Part shown: one piece after another, positions 48,154 to 56,769 of the stretch
How positions within the stretch are numbered: position 1 is the first letter of the stretch
Layout of the letters: every line of letters starts with the position of its first letter
Assembly (NCBI GenBank): GCA_021414085.1
Contig: JAIOPC010000011.1
Span: forward strand, 192,914 to 256,913
Direction of reading: 5' to 3'
DNA: 64,000 nucleotides
Source: Actinomycetes bacterium
Lineage (GTDB): Bacteria; Actinomycetota; Acidimicrobiia; Acidimicrobiales; Ilumatobacteraceae
Translations under genes and position numbers: made by a program
The notes under the pieces: model-generated
The model's input: the letters and a program-made list of their open reading frames with translations, nothing else
Database searches by the model: none
Told to the model about the DNA's origin: nothing

Positions 48154-49362
48154 TCAGAGTTCGAGCCGCGCGATCCACAAGCCGGGCGCTTCCAGCTCGG
48201 CAGGTGTCGGTAGCGGTTGCTCGCCAGCAAAGAAGTTCACCAAGCCGTGCTCGCCCACGCGATCGACAACGCCAGCAGTGAACGTCTTGCCGCGCTGCAC
48301 CTGTTCTTGCGTGAGCTGTAACCCGAGCAGTCGCTCCACGAACTGGTCGTCGGGCGATGCTTCGAACCGCCGCCGCCGTACCGCTTCGGCGATGCGCAGT
48401 GCGTCGCCGCCGATGACGCGAGCGGCGACGCCATCCACGAGGTAGTCAACCGAACCGACGACGGCAGCGATTGCTGCATCAAGCTGCGGCGCCAACGCGA
48501 GTTGTTCGGGCGATTGCACCGCACCAAGCAATAGCGCGGGATCGGAGAGCAGTTGCTGCATCGCTGCCATCGGGTCGCCCTCGTCGGTCTCGAGCGAGGA
48601 GAGGTGTTCCGCAACGGCCGAAGCGTCGGGGCGGAATGCGCCGACGTGGCGACGCACCAACGTGCTGAGTTGCTCGGATAGCCGCGTGAAACCGAACAGC
48701 GTGTGGCCGATCATCTCCTGTGCGAGGGTCCACAACCGCATCTCGTCGATCGGCAAGCTCCAATCGGTCGCAAACTGATCGATGTTGGCCGGCACCAGCA
48801 TCAGCGCGCGATCGCTACGCGGAATCGGCAAGTCGTACTGGCCGAACGTTCTCGCTGCAAGGCGCCCGACCATTGAACCAACAGCCATGCCCATCATTGA
48901 GGGCGCCATCATCTGGCTGAGGTTGCTCATCATCGCCGCCAGCGGGTCGGGTTCGTCGCCGGCATCGCTGGGCGACGGACGGCGCCCGAGTGAGGTAGCC
49001 AACTCGGTGAACAGTGGTCGGTACGCCTCGAGAGTGCGCTGCGCCCACACGGTGCGAGTGACCGGTGCAACCTCCGGAAAGATGGTGTCGAGACCGGTGA
49101 GATCGCGCACGTGCAATTCGACGATGCGCGCCAAGTCGCCGAGTGCGATGCGCACGGTGGGCTCGACATTGCCCTCAGTGATCGCAGCCTTGCCGTCCTT
49201 GCCATCGGGTTCACGACCGCTGGCGGCCATCGCCGCGAACTGGCGAGCGGCGTCCCAATTCAACGGACCTTGCCCGGCAAGCGCCTTCGCGAGATCGCCG
49301 AACATCGGCAGGTTCGCGAACGGATTGTCGCCGAATTCCGCCGACGACGCGTCGTCTTCCAT
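48154..49362 (-). CDS. DUF2342/zinc-dependent metalloprotease-family protein with degenerate zinc motif
   Basis: 402 aa, actinobacterial DUF2342 type: Gly/Met-rich middle 'MSNLSQMMAPSMMGMAVGSM', 'YDLPIPRSDRALMLVPANID' and 'LVDGVAARVIGGDALRIAEA'. Family members usually carry HExxH in the helix after 'EMRLW'. Here the segment reads 'LWTLAQEMIGHTLFGFTRL', with Gln in place of the first His. The protein may have lost protease activity. It is divergent from the SDR gene. Confidence 0.82.
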   Translation of the reverse strand: MEDDASSAEFGDNPFANLPMFGDLAKALAGQGPLNWDAARQFAAMAASGREPDGKDGKAAITEGNVEPTVRIALGDLARIVELHVRDLTGLDTIFPEVAPVTRTVWAQRTLEAYRPLFTELATSLGRRPSPSDAGDEPDPLAAMMSNLSQMMAPSMMGMAVGSMVGRLAARTFGQYDLPIPRSDRALMLVPANIDQFATDWSLPIDEMRLWTLAQEMIGHTLFGFTRLSEQLSTLVRRHVGAFRPDASAVAEHLSSLETDEGDPMAAMQQLLSDPALLLGAVQSPEQLALAPQLDAAIAAVVGSVDYLVDGVAARVIGGDALRIAEAVRRRRFEASPDDQFVERLLGLQLTQEQVQRGKTFTAGVVDRVGEHGLVNFFAGEQPLPTPAELEAPGLWIARLEL

Positions 49363-49409
49363 GCGCGCAGCTTATGAACACATTCCGCGAACCGCTAGCG
49401 TCAGGCGCG

Positions 49410-50375
49410 ATGAGTCTTGTGACGACCACCACACCCGTGTGGGTAGGCAATGGCACCGGTGGTTTGGGTTCACGTGTGTTTCGACTACTCGCCGCCAGCG
49501 ACAAGGTGTGCCTCGCCGAATCGGGTAGTGCCCCGGTTGAAGTGTTGGTGTGGCTTGCCGCCGACAACGCGCTGCCCGACCACGGGGTATTGGGTGGGTT
49601 GTCGGCTGCGTTACGCGAAAGCCCCGAGCTACGCCACGTCGTGTTGGTTTCCTCGGCGATGGTCTACGGCGCTTGGGAAAACAACCCTGTTCCATTGACT
49701 GAGGAAGCGCTGCTGCGTCCCGACGTCGAGTTCGCGTTCGCCCGCCAGCTTGGCGCCGCAGAACAACTGGTCGACGCGTGGCGCCGCGAGGGGGCCGGTC
49801 GCACCGCAACGGTGTTACGGCCTGCCATCGGAATGGCGGCCGACGACACCAGCCGCTTGGCGGCTGCGCTGGCGGCTGGCATGGGACAACGCTTTGGCAC
49901 AGCGGATCCGCCGGCGCAGTTCTTGCACCTCGACGATCTCGCCGCCGCGGTTTTGCTCGCCGTCGAACAACAGCTGGACGGAGTGTTCAACGTGGCACCC
50001 GACGGATGGATCGCGGGGGAACGCGTTCGTGCCCTGGCGGGCGCAGTACCGCGGCTCAAGTTGCCCGATCGGGTGAGCGAGGTGATCACCAACTTGCGCT
50101 GGCGGTTCCAGCGCGGCCCAATTCCACCTGGCTTGCGCAGCTATACGCGTTCGCCATGGCTGATTGCAAACGATCGCTTAAAGGCCGCCGGTTGGCAGCC
50201 GAACGTGACCAACGAGCAGGCGTATGTCGAGGGCACCGAGGGCAAGTGGTGGACGATGGTCTCCCCGAAGCGCCGTCAAGAGATCACGCTGGTTGGGGCG
50301 TCGGTCGCAACCCTGACTGGTGTTTTGCTGCTCGTGCGTGCAGTGCGTCGCGCTCGGCGCCGACGTATCAGCTAA
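49410..50375 (+). CDS. NAD-dependent epimerase/dehydratase-family protein with C-terminal membrane helix
   Basis: 321 aa from ATG 49410 (the track uses ATG 49374, only 11 nt from the divergent gene). Extended SDR: 'VWVGNGTGGLGSRVFRLLAA' dinucleotide loop, 'HVVLVSSAMVYGAWENNPVP' (SS..Y, although the catalytic Lys after Tyr is not in the usual place) and 'RTATVLRPAIGMAADDTSRL'. The C-terminus 'ITLVGASVATLTGVLLLVRA' plus RRARRRR is a membrane anchor. The reaction is unknown. The stop overlaps the convergent PDZ gene by 4 nt. Confidence 0.82.
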   Translation: MSLVTTTTPVWVGNGTGGLGSRVFRLLAASDKVCLAESGSAPVEVLVWLAADNALPDHGVLGGLSAALRESPELRHVVLVSSAMVYGAWENNPVPLTEEALLRPDVEFAFARQLGAAEQLVDAWRREGAGRTATVLRPAIGMAADDTSRLAAALAAGMGQRFGTADPPAQFLHLDDLAAAVLLAVEQQLDGVFNVAPDGWIAGERVRALAGAVPRLKLPDRVSEVITNLRWRFQRGPIPPGLRSYTRSPWLIANDRLKAAGWQPNVTNEQAYVEGTEGKWWTMVSPKRRQEITLVGASVATLTGVLLLVRAVRRARRRRIS

Positions 50376-51430
50376 TTGGTGCCCAGCTGAATCGCAAGCG
50401 TTGCTTCTTCGCCGTTTGCGAACAGCACAATCAGCTGCACGATGTCGCCCGGCATCAGACCCGCGAGCGCTGCAACAAACGTCGCGTCGTCGCCCACGAC
50501 CGCATCGTTGATAGCGAGAATCACGTCGCCATCGTGCAGGCCCGCCCATCCGGCAAGTGCGCGGCGCAATACAGCGAAGTCGCCGAGCGCAACGAAGTGT
50601 TCGCTGCTGGAGTTTGAACACAACCCCACCAGATCGCCATCCTGATTCATGACGGGTGTGCCTTCGCGCACGGAGTCGTCGTACGTGAACTCTTGGTCGA
50701 AGTTGCCATCAGCGCCAATGGTGAACGTGTAGGCCGTTTCGCCAACCAACGTCAACTCGTCGCCGGGAGCGATCGTCGCCATCTCAAACGCCAGCTCTTC
50801 GAGGAGCGTGTCGGTCGTCAGCACCGCTAGACCTTGATCTTGATCGACGAAGAGCACCTGCGCCGTTGCGGTGCGGCCGTCGGTGAGCAGAAGTTGCACC
50901 GTGCTATCGGCCTCAACCGCGAACGCAGTGGTGATCACGAGGCTGCTCCCGCTGACTGCCACAGCGACCGCGCCGTCTTCAACCGTTTTCGTTTGCTGGA
51001 GGTTGTACGTTGGCATCGGTGGCGGCAGTGCGATTGTGCTCGCAACCACCGTGGTGGAGATGGTGGTAGCGGGTGCAACGGTCGTGGAGCCGGGTGATTC
51101 GAGTGGGAGGCGAAGCGAGTTGCTGACTACCGACGAACTGCTTGTCGCGAGGGTCGAACGGACGCTGACAACCGCCGTTCGGCCAGCTTCTGTGGGCATC
51201 ATCGTCCACAGCACGGCGAGCGCGATCATGATGCCGATGGCGCCGGTAGTTGTGGACAGACCGCGGCCCAGAATCACCGGTGGTTCCGACATTGTCCATG
51301 CTTCGTGGCCGACTTCGCTGGGGTGTCGCCACTCGCGTTCGTGGGCGGGCAGCGGTGCGGGCTGGCGGTCGTCGCGGTCGTCGCGATCGTTCCCGTGGCC
51401 GTTCTCGTTGTCGTGTTGCCCGGCTGCCAC
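50372..51430 (-). CDS. Membrane-anchored PDZ protein, degenerate HtrA-like
   Basis: 352 aa. Cytoplasmic charged N-terminus ('NGHGNDRDDRDDRQPAPLP'), one membrane helix ('TTGAIGIMIALAVLWTMMP'), a Ser/Thr linker, a beta-rich chymotrypsin-like region ('LLLTDGRTATAQVLFVDQDQ', 'GLAVLTTDTLLEELAFEM'), and a PDZ domain ('WAGLHDGDVILAINDAVVGD'). The place where HtrA proteases have GNSGGP reads 'REGTPVMNQDGDLVGLC', without the catalytic Ser. It is probably a non-proteolytic sensor or chaperone at the cell surface. Confidence 0.78.
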   Translation of the reverse strand: MAAGQHDNENGHGNDRDDRDDRQPAPLPAHEREWRHPSEVGHEAWTMSEPPVILGRGLSTTTGAIGIMIALAVLWTMMPTEAGRTAVVSVRSTLATSSSSVVSNSLRLPLESPGSTTVAPATTISTTVVASTIALPPPMPTYNLQQTKTVEDGAVAVAVSGSSLVITTAFAVEADSTVQLLLTDGRTATAQVLFVDQDQGLAVLTTDTLLEELAFEMATIAPGDELTLVGETAYTFTIGADGNFDQEFTYDDSVREGTPVMNQDGDLVGLCSNSSSEHFVALGDFAVLRRALAGWAGLHDGDVILAINDAVVGDDATFVAALAGLMPGDIVQLIVLFANGEEATLAIQLGTN

Positions 51431-51525
51431 GAACGGGAGAGGTTAGTGAGCATCGCCGCGCGAGTGGCGTCGCGCCAGCGCGGGCTCGGTGGCTGAGGGC
51501 GTTATCACGGCTACCATGCGCTGTT

Positions 51526-52038
51526 GTGCATCCCCCCGCAACAGGCACCTCTTGGTTGGCAATAACCGACCACGCACTGCCGATCGCGGCCGTCTACGAC
51601 TGGTGCGTACAGCCAGAATGTGGCGCAATCGTGCTGTTCAGCGGCATCGTGCGCGACCACGCCGTTGACGAACACGGCAACCTGCGGGCCGATGTGACGC
51701 ACCTGCTGTACGAGGCCTACGAAAGCCAGACCGTCCCCGCCTTCGCGGCCATCGAAGCCGAGCTTCGGGGCCGCTGGCCGCACACCGGCCGGGTGGCGTT
51801 GCTGCATCGCGTGGGCGTCGTTTCCCTGATGGAGAGTTCCGTCGTGGCCGCCGTCAGCGCCCCGCACCGGCCGGAGGCTTTCGAGGCCGCTCGCTTCGCC
51901 ATCGACGCCATCAAGGCCAGCGCTCCGATCTGGAAGCACGAGACCTGGGCGGAGGGTGCCGATTGGGGTACCGCGGCCCATGCGTTGGTAACGCCTGCTT
52001 CGGTGGCAAGTGCTCGCACTGGCGGTGATCGCTCGTGA
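51526..52038 (+). CDS. moaE: Molybdopterin synthase catalytic subunit MoaE
   Basis: 170 aa from GTG 51526 (track start 51250 is an extension). It converts precursor Z to molybdopterin together with MoaD. Conserved pieces: 'CGAIVLFSGIVRDHAVDEHG', 'VTHLLYEAYESQTVPAFAAI', 'RVALLHRVGVVSLMESSVVA', and the catalytic Lys pair in 'FAIDAIKASAPIWKHETWAE'. No moaD is adjacent. Confidence 0.93.
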   Translation: MHPPATGTSWLAITDHALPIAAVYDWCVQPECGAIVLFSGIVRDHAVDEHGNLRADVTHLLYEAYESQTVPAFAAIEAELRGRWPHTGRVALLHRVGVVSLMESSVVAAVSAPHRPEAFEAARFAIDAIKASAPIWKHETWAEGADWGTAAHALVTPASVASARTGGDRS

Positions 52039-52220
52039 TCTGGGTTTATGTCGTCGCGTTCGTGATCTTGGTCGTTGCGACGTTTCTCTTGCGCGGACGC
52101 CGACCCGACTCGGGCATGACCTCCTACCGCAAACACATCGATGCACTGTCGTCAGAGTCGCGGCGTGGCGTGCGCGAAGTGAACGATCGGACTCAGAGCA
52201 CCAAGCGTCGGAAGCCCTAG
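52035..52220 (+). CDS. Small single-pass membrane protein
   Basis: 61 aa: one N-terminal helix 'WVYVVAFVILVVATFLLRG', then a basic, hydrophilic tail ('MTSYRKHIDALSSESRRGVR'). It starts at GTG 52035, overlapping the moaE stop (GTGA), and ends 2 nt before mreB. Not recognised. Its place suggests a link to MreB at the membrane, which is inference. Confidence 0.75.
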   Translation: MIWVYVVAFVILVVATFLLRGRRPDSGMTSYRKHIDALSSESRRGVREVNDRTQSTKRRKP

Positions 52221-52222
52221 GC

Positions 52223-53227
52223 ATGGCACGCGACCTCGCAATCGACCTTGGTACTGCCAACACGTTGGTCTACATGAAGGGCCGCGGCATCGTGCTGAAC
52301 GAACCGTCGGTGATTGCCGTTAACCGGCAGACCGGCGAAGTTCTGGCGACTGGTCGCGAAGCGTGGCAGATGATCGGCCGCACGCCCGGTTACATCGTTG
52401 CCGTTCGTCCTCTGCGCGGTGGTGCCATCACCGACTTCGAGATCACTGAGCGCATGATTCGCTTGCTGTTGCAACGCGTCGGTGTCAGCCGCTTCACGCG
52501 CCCCAAGGTCGTCATCTGCGTGCCGTCAGCGATCACCGAGGTCGAGCGGCGCGCGGTGACCGACGCGGCTCGTCGTGCGGGCGCCGCCGACGCACAGTTG
52601 ATCGAGCAGCCGATGGCAGCGGCCATTGGCGCCGACCTGCCCATCGACGAACCGATTGGCAACATGGTCATCGACATTGGTGGTGGCACCAGCGAGTCGG
52701 CCGTGATCAGCCTCGGTGGCATCGTCGCGCTGGAAGCGGTGCGCGTTGGCAGTTTCGATATCGATGCCGCGATCCAGGCATACGTGCGCCGCGAGCACGG
52801 CATCGCGATCGGCGAACGCACCGCTGAAGAGGTGAAGGTCGCGATCGGTTCCGCCTGCGAGACGGAAGACGAGAGCCAAGCCGAAGTTCGCGGTCGCGAT
52901 CTAATGACCGGATTGCCGCGCACTGTCGTGTTGACGCCAGAAGAAGTTCGCTTCGCCATCGACGACACGCTCAGCAGCATCATCGACTCGGTGAAGCGTT
53001 GTCTGGCCAAGGCGCCGCCGGAACTCGCGCAGGATTTCCTCGTGCGCGGTATGTACCTCGTCGGTGGTGGCGGCTTGCTGCGTGGTCTATCGCAGCGCAT
53101 TGAGAAGGAAACAAATGTGCCCGTGCGCATGTCGAACATGCCGCTCGAGGCCGTCGTCATGGGTGCCGGCCACTGCATCGAACACTACGACGCATTGAAA
53201 ACGATGTTCATGGGTGCCCGCCGCTGA
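52223..53227 (+). CDS. mreB: Rod shape-determining protein MreB
   Basis: 334 aa, bacterial actin that guides lateral wall synthesis. Phosphate 1 'RDLAIDLGTANTLVYMKGRG', 'VVICVPSAITEVERRAVTDA', phosphate 2 'NMVIDIGGGTSESAVISLGG', and adenosine motif 'GMYLVGGGGLLRGLSQRIEK'. No mreC, mreD, pbp2 or rodA follows, unlike the usual mre operon. An RNB ribonuclease overlaps its stop by one base. The longer track start (52010) lies in moaE. Confidence 0.94.
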   Translation: MARDLAIDLGTANTLVYMKGRGIVLNEPSVIAVNRQTGEVLATGREAWQMIGRTPGYIVAVRPLRGGAITDFEITERMIRLLLQRVGVSRFTRPKVVICVPSAITEVERRAVTDAARRAGAADAQLIEQPMAAAIGADLPIDEPIGNMVIDIGGGTSESAVISLGGIVALEAVRVGSFDIDAAIQAYVRREHGIAIGERTAEEVKVAIGSACETEDESQAEVRGRDLMTGLPRTVVLTPEEVRFAIDDTLSSIIDSVKRCLAKAPPELAQDFLVRGMYLVGGGGLLRGLSQRIEKETNVPVRMSNMPLEAVVMGAGHCIEHYDALKTMFMGARR

Positions 53228-54609
53228 TGCGGTCGATTGTCGATCACGCTCACGCGCTCGATTCCGGCCTAGCGGCAATCCGCAAGCAATACGACGTGCC
53301 AAGCGCGTTCGCTCCGTCGGTGCTCACCGCGGCAGATGTCGCTGCGAAACGCGCACCGACCGACCACGTTGATCGCACCGATTGGCCGTTTGTCACGCTC
53401 GATCCGGCAGCGAGCACGGATCTCGATCAGGCGTTCACGATCGATCGCGTTGGCGACGATCTGCTGCTGCACTACGCGATCGCAGATGTCGCCTGGTTCG
53501 TGAGCGACGGCGACGTACTGGACACTGAAGCGTGGCAGCGGGGCAACACGCTTTACCTACCCGATGGCAAGGCAGGGTTGTATCCGCCGGTGCTCGCGGA
53601 AGGAGCGGCGAGTCTGTTGCCCGATGGCCCGCGGCCAGCCGTTGTCTTCCACGTTCGGCTATCGCCCGCGGGACTAGCAACACTCGACGGCGCCGAGCGC
53701 GCCATCATTCGCAGTCGCGCCAAGCTGGCGTACGACAGCGTCAAACCGGCCGACTTGCCGGCCGACTTCGACGAGTTTGCGCGCCGGGTGACGGCAGCCG
53801 CGGATGCTCGCGGTGCCGGCGCGCTTTCGCCACCCGAGCAAGCCGTCGAACGCCGCGATGGCGGCTATCGATTGGAGTTCCGTCCGCGTCTCGCGAGCGA
53901 AGAGAAGAACGCGGCGCTGTCGTTGGCAACCAACCTCGCCGTCGCCGACGCGATGTTCCGCGCGGGTGTCGGATTGTTCCGCGTGATGGATGGACCCGAC
54001 GAGCGAGCAGTGCGCCGTCTGCGACACACGGCGCAAGCGTTCGGGCTTGCTTGGGGTCGCGACGAATCGTTGGAGTCGTTCTCGCGGCGGCTCGATCTGA
54101 GCCGACCGGCAGACGAGGCGTTCGCCATGGCGGTGCGCCGAGCCGGGGGAGGTGCGGACTACGTCGCTTTCGAAGCAGGGGTGACGCCCTGGCACGCAGC
54201 GATGGCCGCCACGTATGCGCATGTCACCGCGCCGTTGCGTCGCTTGGCCGATCGCTATGTCGTACAAACCACACTGGCCTTGGCGAACGGACGGGAAGTC
54301 TCCGAGCAAGTGCGGGCCGCGCTGCCAAAGTTGCCGGCGACGATGGACCGAGCGGAAGCGATTGCGAGCCGCATCGATCGAGCGATCATCGATCTTGCCG
54401 AGGCAGTCACGATGCAAGGGCGTGTCGGTGAGATCTTCAATGCGGTCGTGGTCGACGACGACGAAGACGCCACCCGCATTCAGCTGTGCGATTTTGCTGT
54501 CGTTGCCAAAGTGCAGGCGCGCGGTGTCCGCCCGGGTGACGAGATGCGCGTGAAGTTGTCGGCGGTCGATGTAGTCGCGCGCAGCGTCGAGTTTCAGCGC
54601 GTTAGCTAA
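53227..54609 (+). CDS. RNB-domain (RNase II/R family) ribonuclease
   Basis: 460 aa, single RNB catalytic domain. 'FVTLDPAASTDLDQAFTIDR' contains the acidic metal site and 'LLLHYAIADVAWFVSDGDV' follows. 'EEKNAALSLATNLAVADAMF', 'YAHVTAPLRRLADRYVVQTT' and 'VVAKVQARGVRPGDEMRVKL' complete the domain. The N-terminal cold-shock domains and C-terminal S1 domain of RNase R are missing, which is common in the actinobacterial short form. A 3'-5' exoribonuclease is expected. Confidence 0.9.
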   Translation: MRSIVDHAHALDSGLAAIRKQYDVPSAFAPSVLTAADVAAKRAPTDHVDRTDWPFVTLDPAASTDLDQAFTIDRVGDDLLLHYAIADVAWFVSDGDVLDTEAWQRGNTLYLPDGKAGLYPPVLAEGAASLLPDGPRPAVVFHVRLSPAGLATLDGAERAIIRSRAKLAYDSVKPADLPADFDEFARRVTAAADARGAGALSPPEQAVERRDGGYRLEFRPRLASEEKNAALSLATNLAVADAMFRAGVGLFRVMDGPDERAVRRLRHTAQAFGLAWGRDESLESFSRRLDLSRPADEAFAMAVRRAGGGADYVAFEAGVTPWHAAMAATYAHVTAPLRRLADRYVVQTTLALANGREVSEQVRAALPKLPATMDRAEAIASRIDRAIIDLAEAVTMQGRVGEIFNAVVVDDDEDATRIQLCDFAVVAKVQARGVRPGDEMRVKLSAVDVVARSVEFQRVS

Positions 54610-54630
54610 GGCACGACGGTTCCTGCAACG

Positions 54631-55887
54631 TCACGCAGGATCGATGCGCAGCACGCTGCCGGTGCCGTAAGCCAGTACGTACAACTCGCCGTCGGGTCCG
54701 GCGGCAATTGCGCTGACGCTCCCCGCGTTGGCGAGTTCCAGCACCACCGGTGCCGCGCCTGGCTCCGCGGACAACGCCCACACCTTGCCGCTGCAATAGT
54801 CGCCGAACAGATACCAGCCGCGCAGCGAGGGGATCGCGTCGCCCCTGTACACCGTTCCACCGCTGATCGAACATCCACTGTCACCGTGTTGGTACTCGTG
54901 AATCGGCATCGTGACGCCATCGGTGGACTGATCGCCGTTGTAGGGATGCGTCCCCTCCAATGCGCTCCAGCCGAAGTTCACACCGCGACCACCACCGTCG
55001 CTGGCGCGTGCGACGTCGACTTCTTCCCACTCTCCCTGGCCGACGTCACCGATCCATAGGTCGCCGGTTGCGCTGTCGAAGTTGAAACGCCAGGGGTTAC
55101 GCAAACCAATCGACCAGATCTCGGGCGTTGCACCGTCGACATCAACGAATGGGTTGTCGGCGGGGATTGTGTACGGCTGGTCGCCGCTGGCTCGCGGATC
55201 AATCCGCAGCAACTTGCCCAATGGCTCACCGAGCGCGAGCGCGCGGCGTTCTGGGTCGCCGCCGGAACCTCCGTCGCCCATTCCGATGTACAACAAGCCG
55301 TCGGGACCGAACGCGACGTCGCCACCGTTGTGATTGGGGTACGGCTGGTCGATGGTGATCACGGTTCGCCGGCTATCAGGTTCGAACGTGCCGTCGGCCG
55401 CGATTGCGAACTCGGCAACAACGGTGTTGCCGTCGGTGTTGGTGTAGTCGACGTACGCCAACGGGTCGGTCGGGTGAAACGCCAGCCCTAGCAGACCTTG
55501 CTCGCCGCAGCACGACACCAAGCCGGTGATGTCGAGCACTGGCGCGCCGCTCACGCCGTTGACGACTGGAATGACTAGGCCTTCCTGATCGACGACGTAG
55601 ATCGCCGAATCGCCATTGCGCCACGCGAGGTCGACCGGCGCCTGGAAGCCATCGACATACGGCGTGAGCACGATCGAACCGGCTTCCAGTGGGACGGTGA
55701 CTTCTGGGGTTGTCGGCTCCGGTGCGGCTGTCGTTGCTGTGTTCGCTGGTGTCGTATCGCTGCCCGCGACGGTCGTCGCAACAGTCGCGACCGGTGCGAG
55801 CGTTGTGTCGCTGGTGTTGCCGTCGGCGGCACAACCGGCGCCAAAGACGAGCACTGCTGCGATGGCTACTTTGCGAGAGCGGCTCAT
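54631..55887 (-). CDS. PQQ-dependent sugar (glucose/sorbosone) dehydrogenase-like lipoprotein
   Basis: 418 aa from ATG 55887, overlapping the tesB stop (ATGA). Lipoprotein signal 'VAIAAVLVFGAGCAADG', then a Thr/Pro/Ala linker. GSDH propeller: 'DLAWRNGDSAIYVVDQEGLV', 'CCGEQGLLGLAFHPTDPLAY', 'PNHNGGDVAFGPDGLLYIGM', 'EIWSIGLRNPWRFNFDSATG' and 'FGDYCSGKVWAL'. Acts outside the membrane; sugar specificity and PQQ use are untested. Confidence 0.9.
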   Translation of the reverse strand: MSRSRKVAIAAVLVFGAGCAADGNTSDTTLAPVATVATTVAGSDTTPANTATTAAPEPTTPEVTVPLEAGSIVLTPYVDGFQAPVDLAWRNGDSAIYVVDQEGLVIPVVNGVSGAPVLDITGLVSCCGEQGLLGLAFHPTDPLAYVDYTNTDGNTVVAEFAIAADGTFEPDSRRTVITIDQPYPNHNGGDVAFGPDGLLYIGMGDGGSGGDPERRALALGEPLGKLLRIDPRASGDQPYTIPADNPFVDVDGATPEIWSIGLRNPWRFNFDSATGDLWIGDVGQGEWEEVDVARASDGGGRGVNFGWSALEGTHPYNGDQSTDGVTMPIHEYQHGDSGCSISGGTVYRGDAIPSLRGWYLFGDYCSGKVWALSAEPGAAPVVLELANAGSVSAIAAGPDGELYVLAYGTGSVLRIDPA

Positions 55888-56738
55888 GGTTGTGTAACCC
55901 GCACGAGGCCTTCTTGCACGACGCTGACCGCAAGCGCACCGTCGGCTGTGAACAGGTTGCCACCTGCGAGCCCGCGGGCACCTGCGATGGAGATCGGTCG
56001 TTGGTCGTAGAGCAGCCAGTCGTCCGCGCGAAACGGACGGTGAAACCACATCGCGTGATCGAGACTCGCCATTTGCATGCCTGGTGCGTCCAAGGTAAGT
56101 CCAAACGGTAGAAGTGATGTGTCGAGCAATGTCATATCGCTTGCGTAAGTGACGATGCACGCATGCAAGGTCGGGTCGTCGGGCAGTACCCCGTCTGCGC
56201 GCAACCAAACACGCTGCCCGTACAACGGGCTGCCGTCGCGGCTGAATGGGTCGCTATCGACGTACCGCACGTCGATCGGGCGCGGTCGATCGAACCAGTC
56301 GCCGATGCGCGCCTTGTGCGGCTCCATTCTGGTTTTGAAGTCCGGAAGCGTTTCTGCGGCCGGCACGTCGAGCGGTATCGGCACTTGATAGTCCAGCCCC
56401 GTCTCGGGGCCATGGAAGCTGGCCTGCAAGTTGAAGATGGCGCGGCCGTGCTGCACCGCGACGACGCGGCGAGTGCTGAAGCTCTTTCCGTCGCGGATGC
56501 GGTCGACTTCGTAGAGGATCGGCACGTTCGGGTCGCCGGGGCGCAGGAAGTAGGCGTGCAACGAGTGCACCAAACGGCCGGGAACATCGATCGTGCGGGT
56601 GGCCGCGACGAGCGCTTGCCCGGCGACCTGGCCCCCGAACACCCGCTGACGGTTCTCGTCGGGCGACACGCCGCGGAAGATGTTCACCTCGATTGCTTCG
56701 AGGTCGAGCAGGGTGATGAGATCGTCGAGCGCAGACAT
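55884..56738 (-). CDS. tesB: Acyl-CoA thioesterase II
   Basis: 284 aa double-hotdog enzyme that hydrolyses acyl-CoAs. 'IEVNIFRGVSPDENRQRVFG', 'GQVAGQALVAATRTIDVPGR', 'LVHSLHAYFLRPGDPNVPIL' (TesB signature), 'ASLDHAMWFHRPFRADDWLL' (Asp-His of the second hotdog) and 'GLAGGNLFTADGALAVSVVQ'. Coupled to the sugar dehydrogenase by a 4-nt overlap. Confidence 0.94.
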   Translation of the reverse strand: MSALDDLITLLDLEAIEVNIFRGVSPDENRQRVFGGQVAGQALVAATRTIDVPGRLVHSLHAYFLRPGDPNVPILYEVDRIRDGKSFSTRRVVAVQHGRAIFNLQASFHGPETGLDYQVPIPLDVPAAETLPDFKTRMEPHKARIGDWFDRPRPIDVRYVDSDPFSRDGSPLYGQRVWLRADGVLPDDPTLHACIVTYASDMTLLDTSLLPFGLTLDAPGMQMASLDHAMWFHRPFRADDWLLYDQRPISIAGARGLAGGNLFTADGALAVSVVQEGLVRVTQP

Positions 56739-56769
56739 GCGCTTGCATTGTGGCGGATATGGTGCGGCC

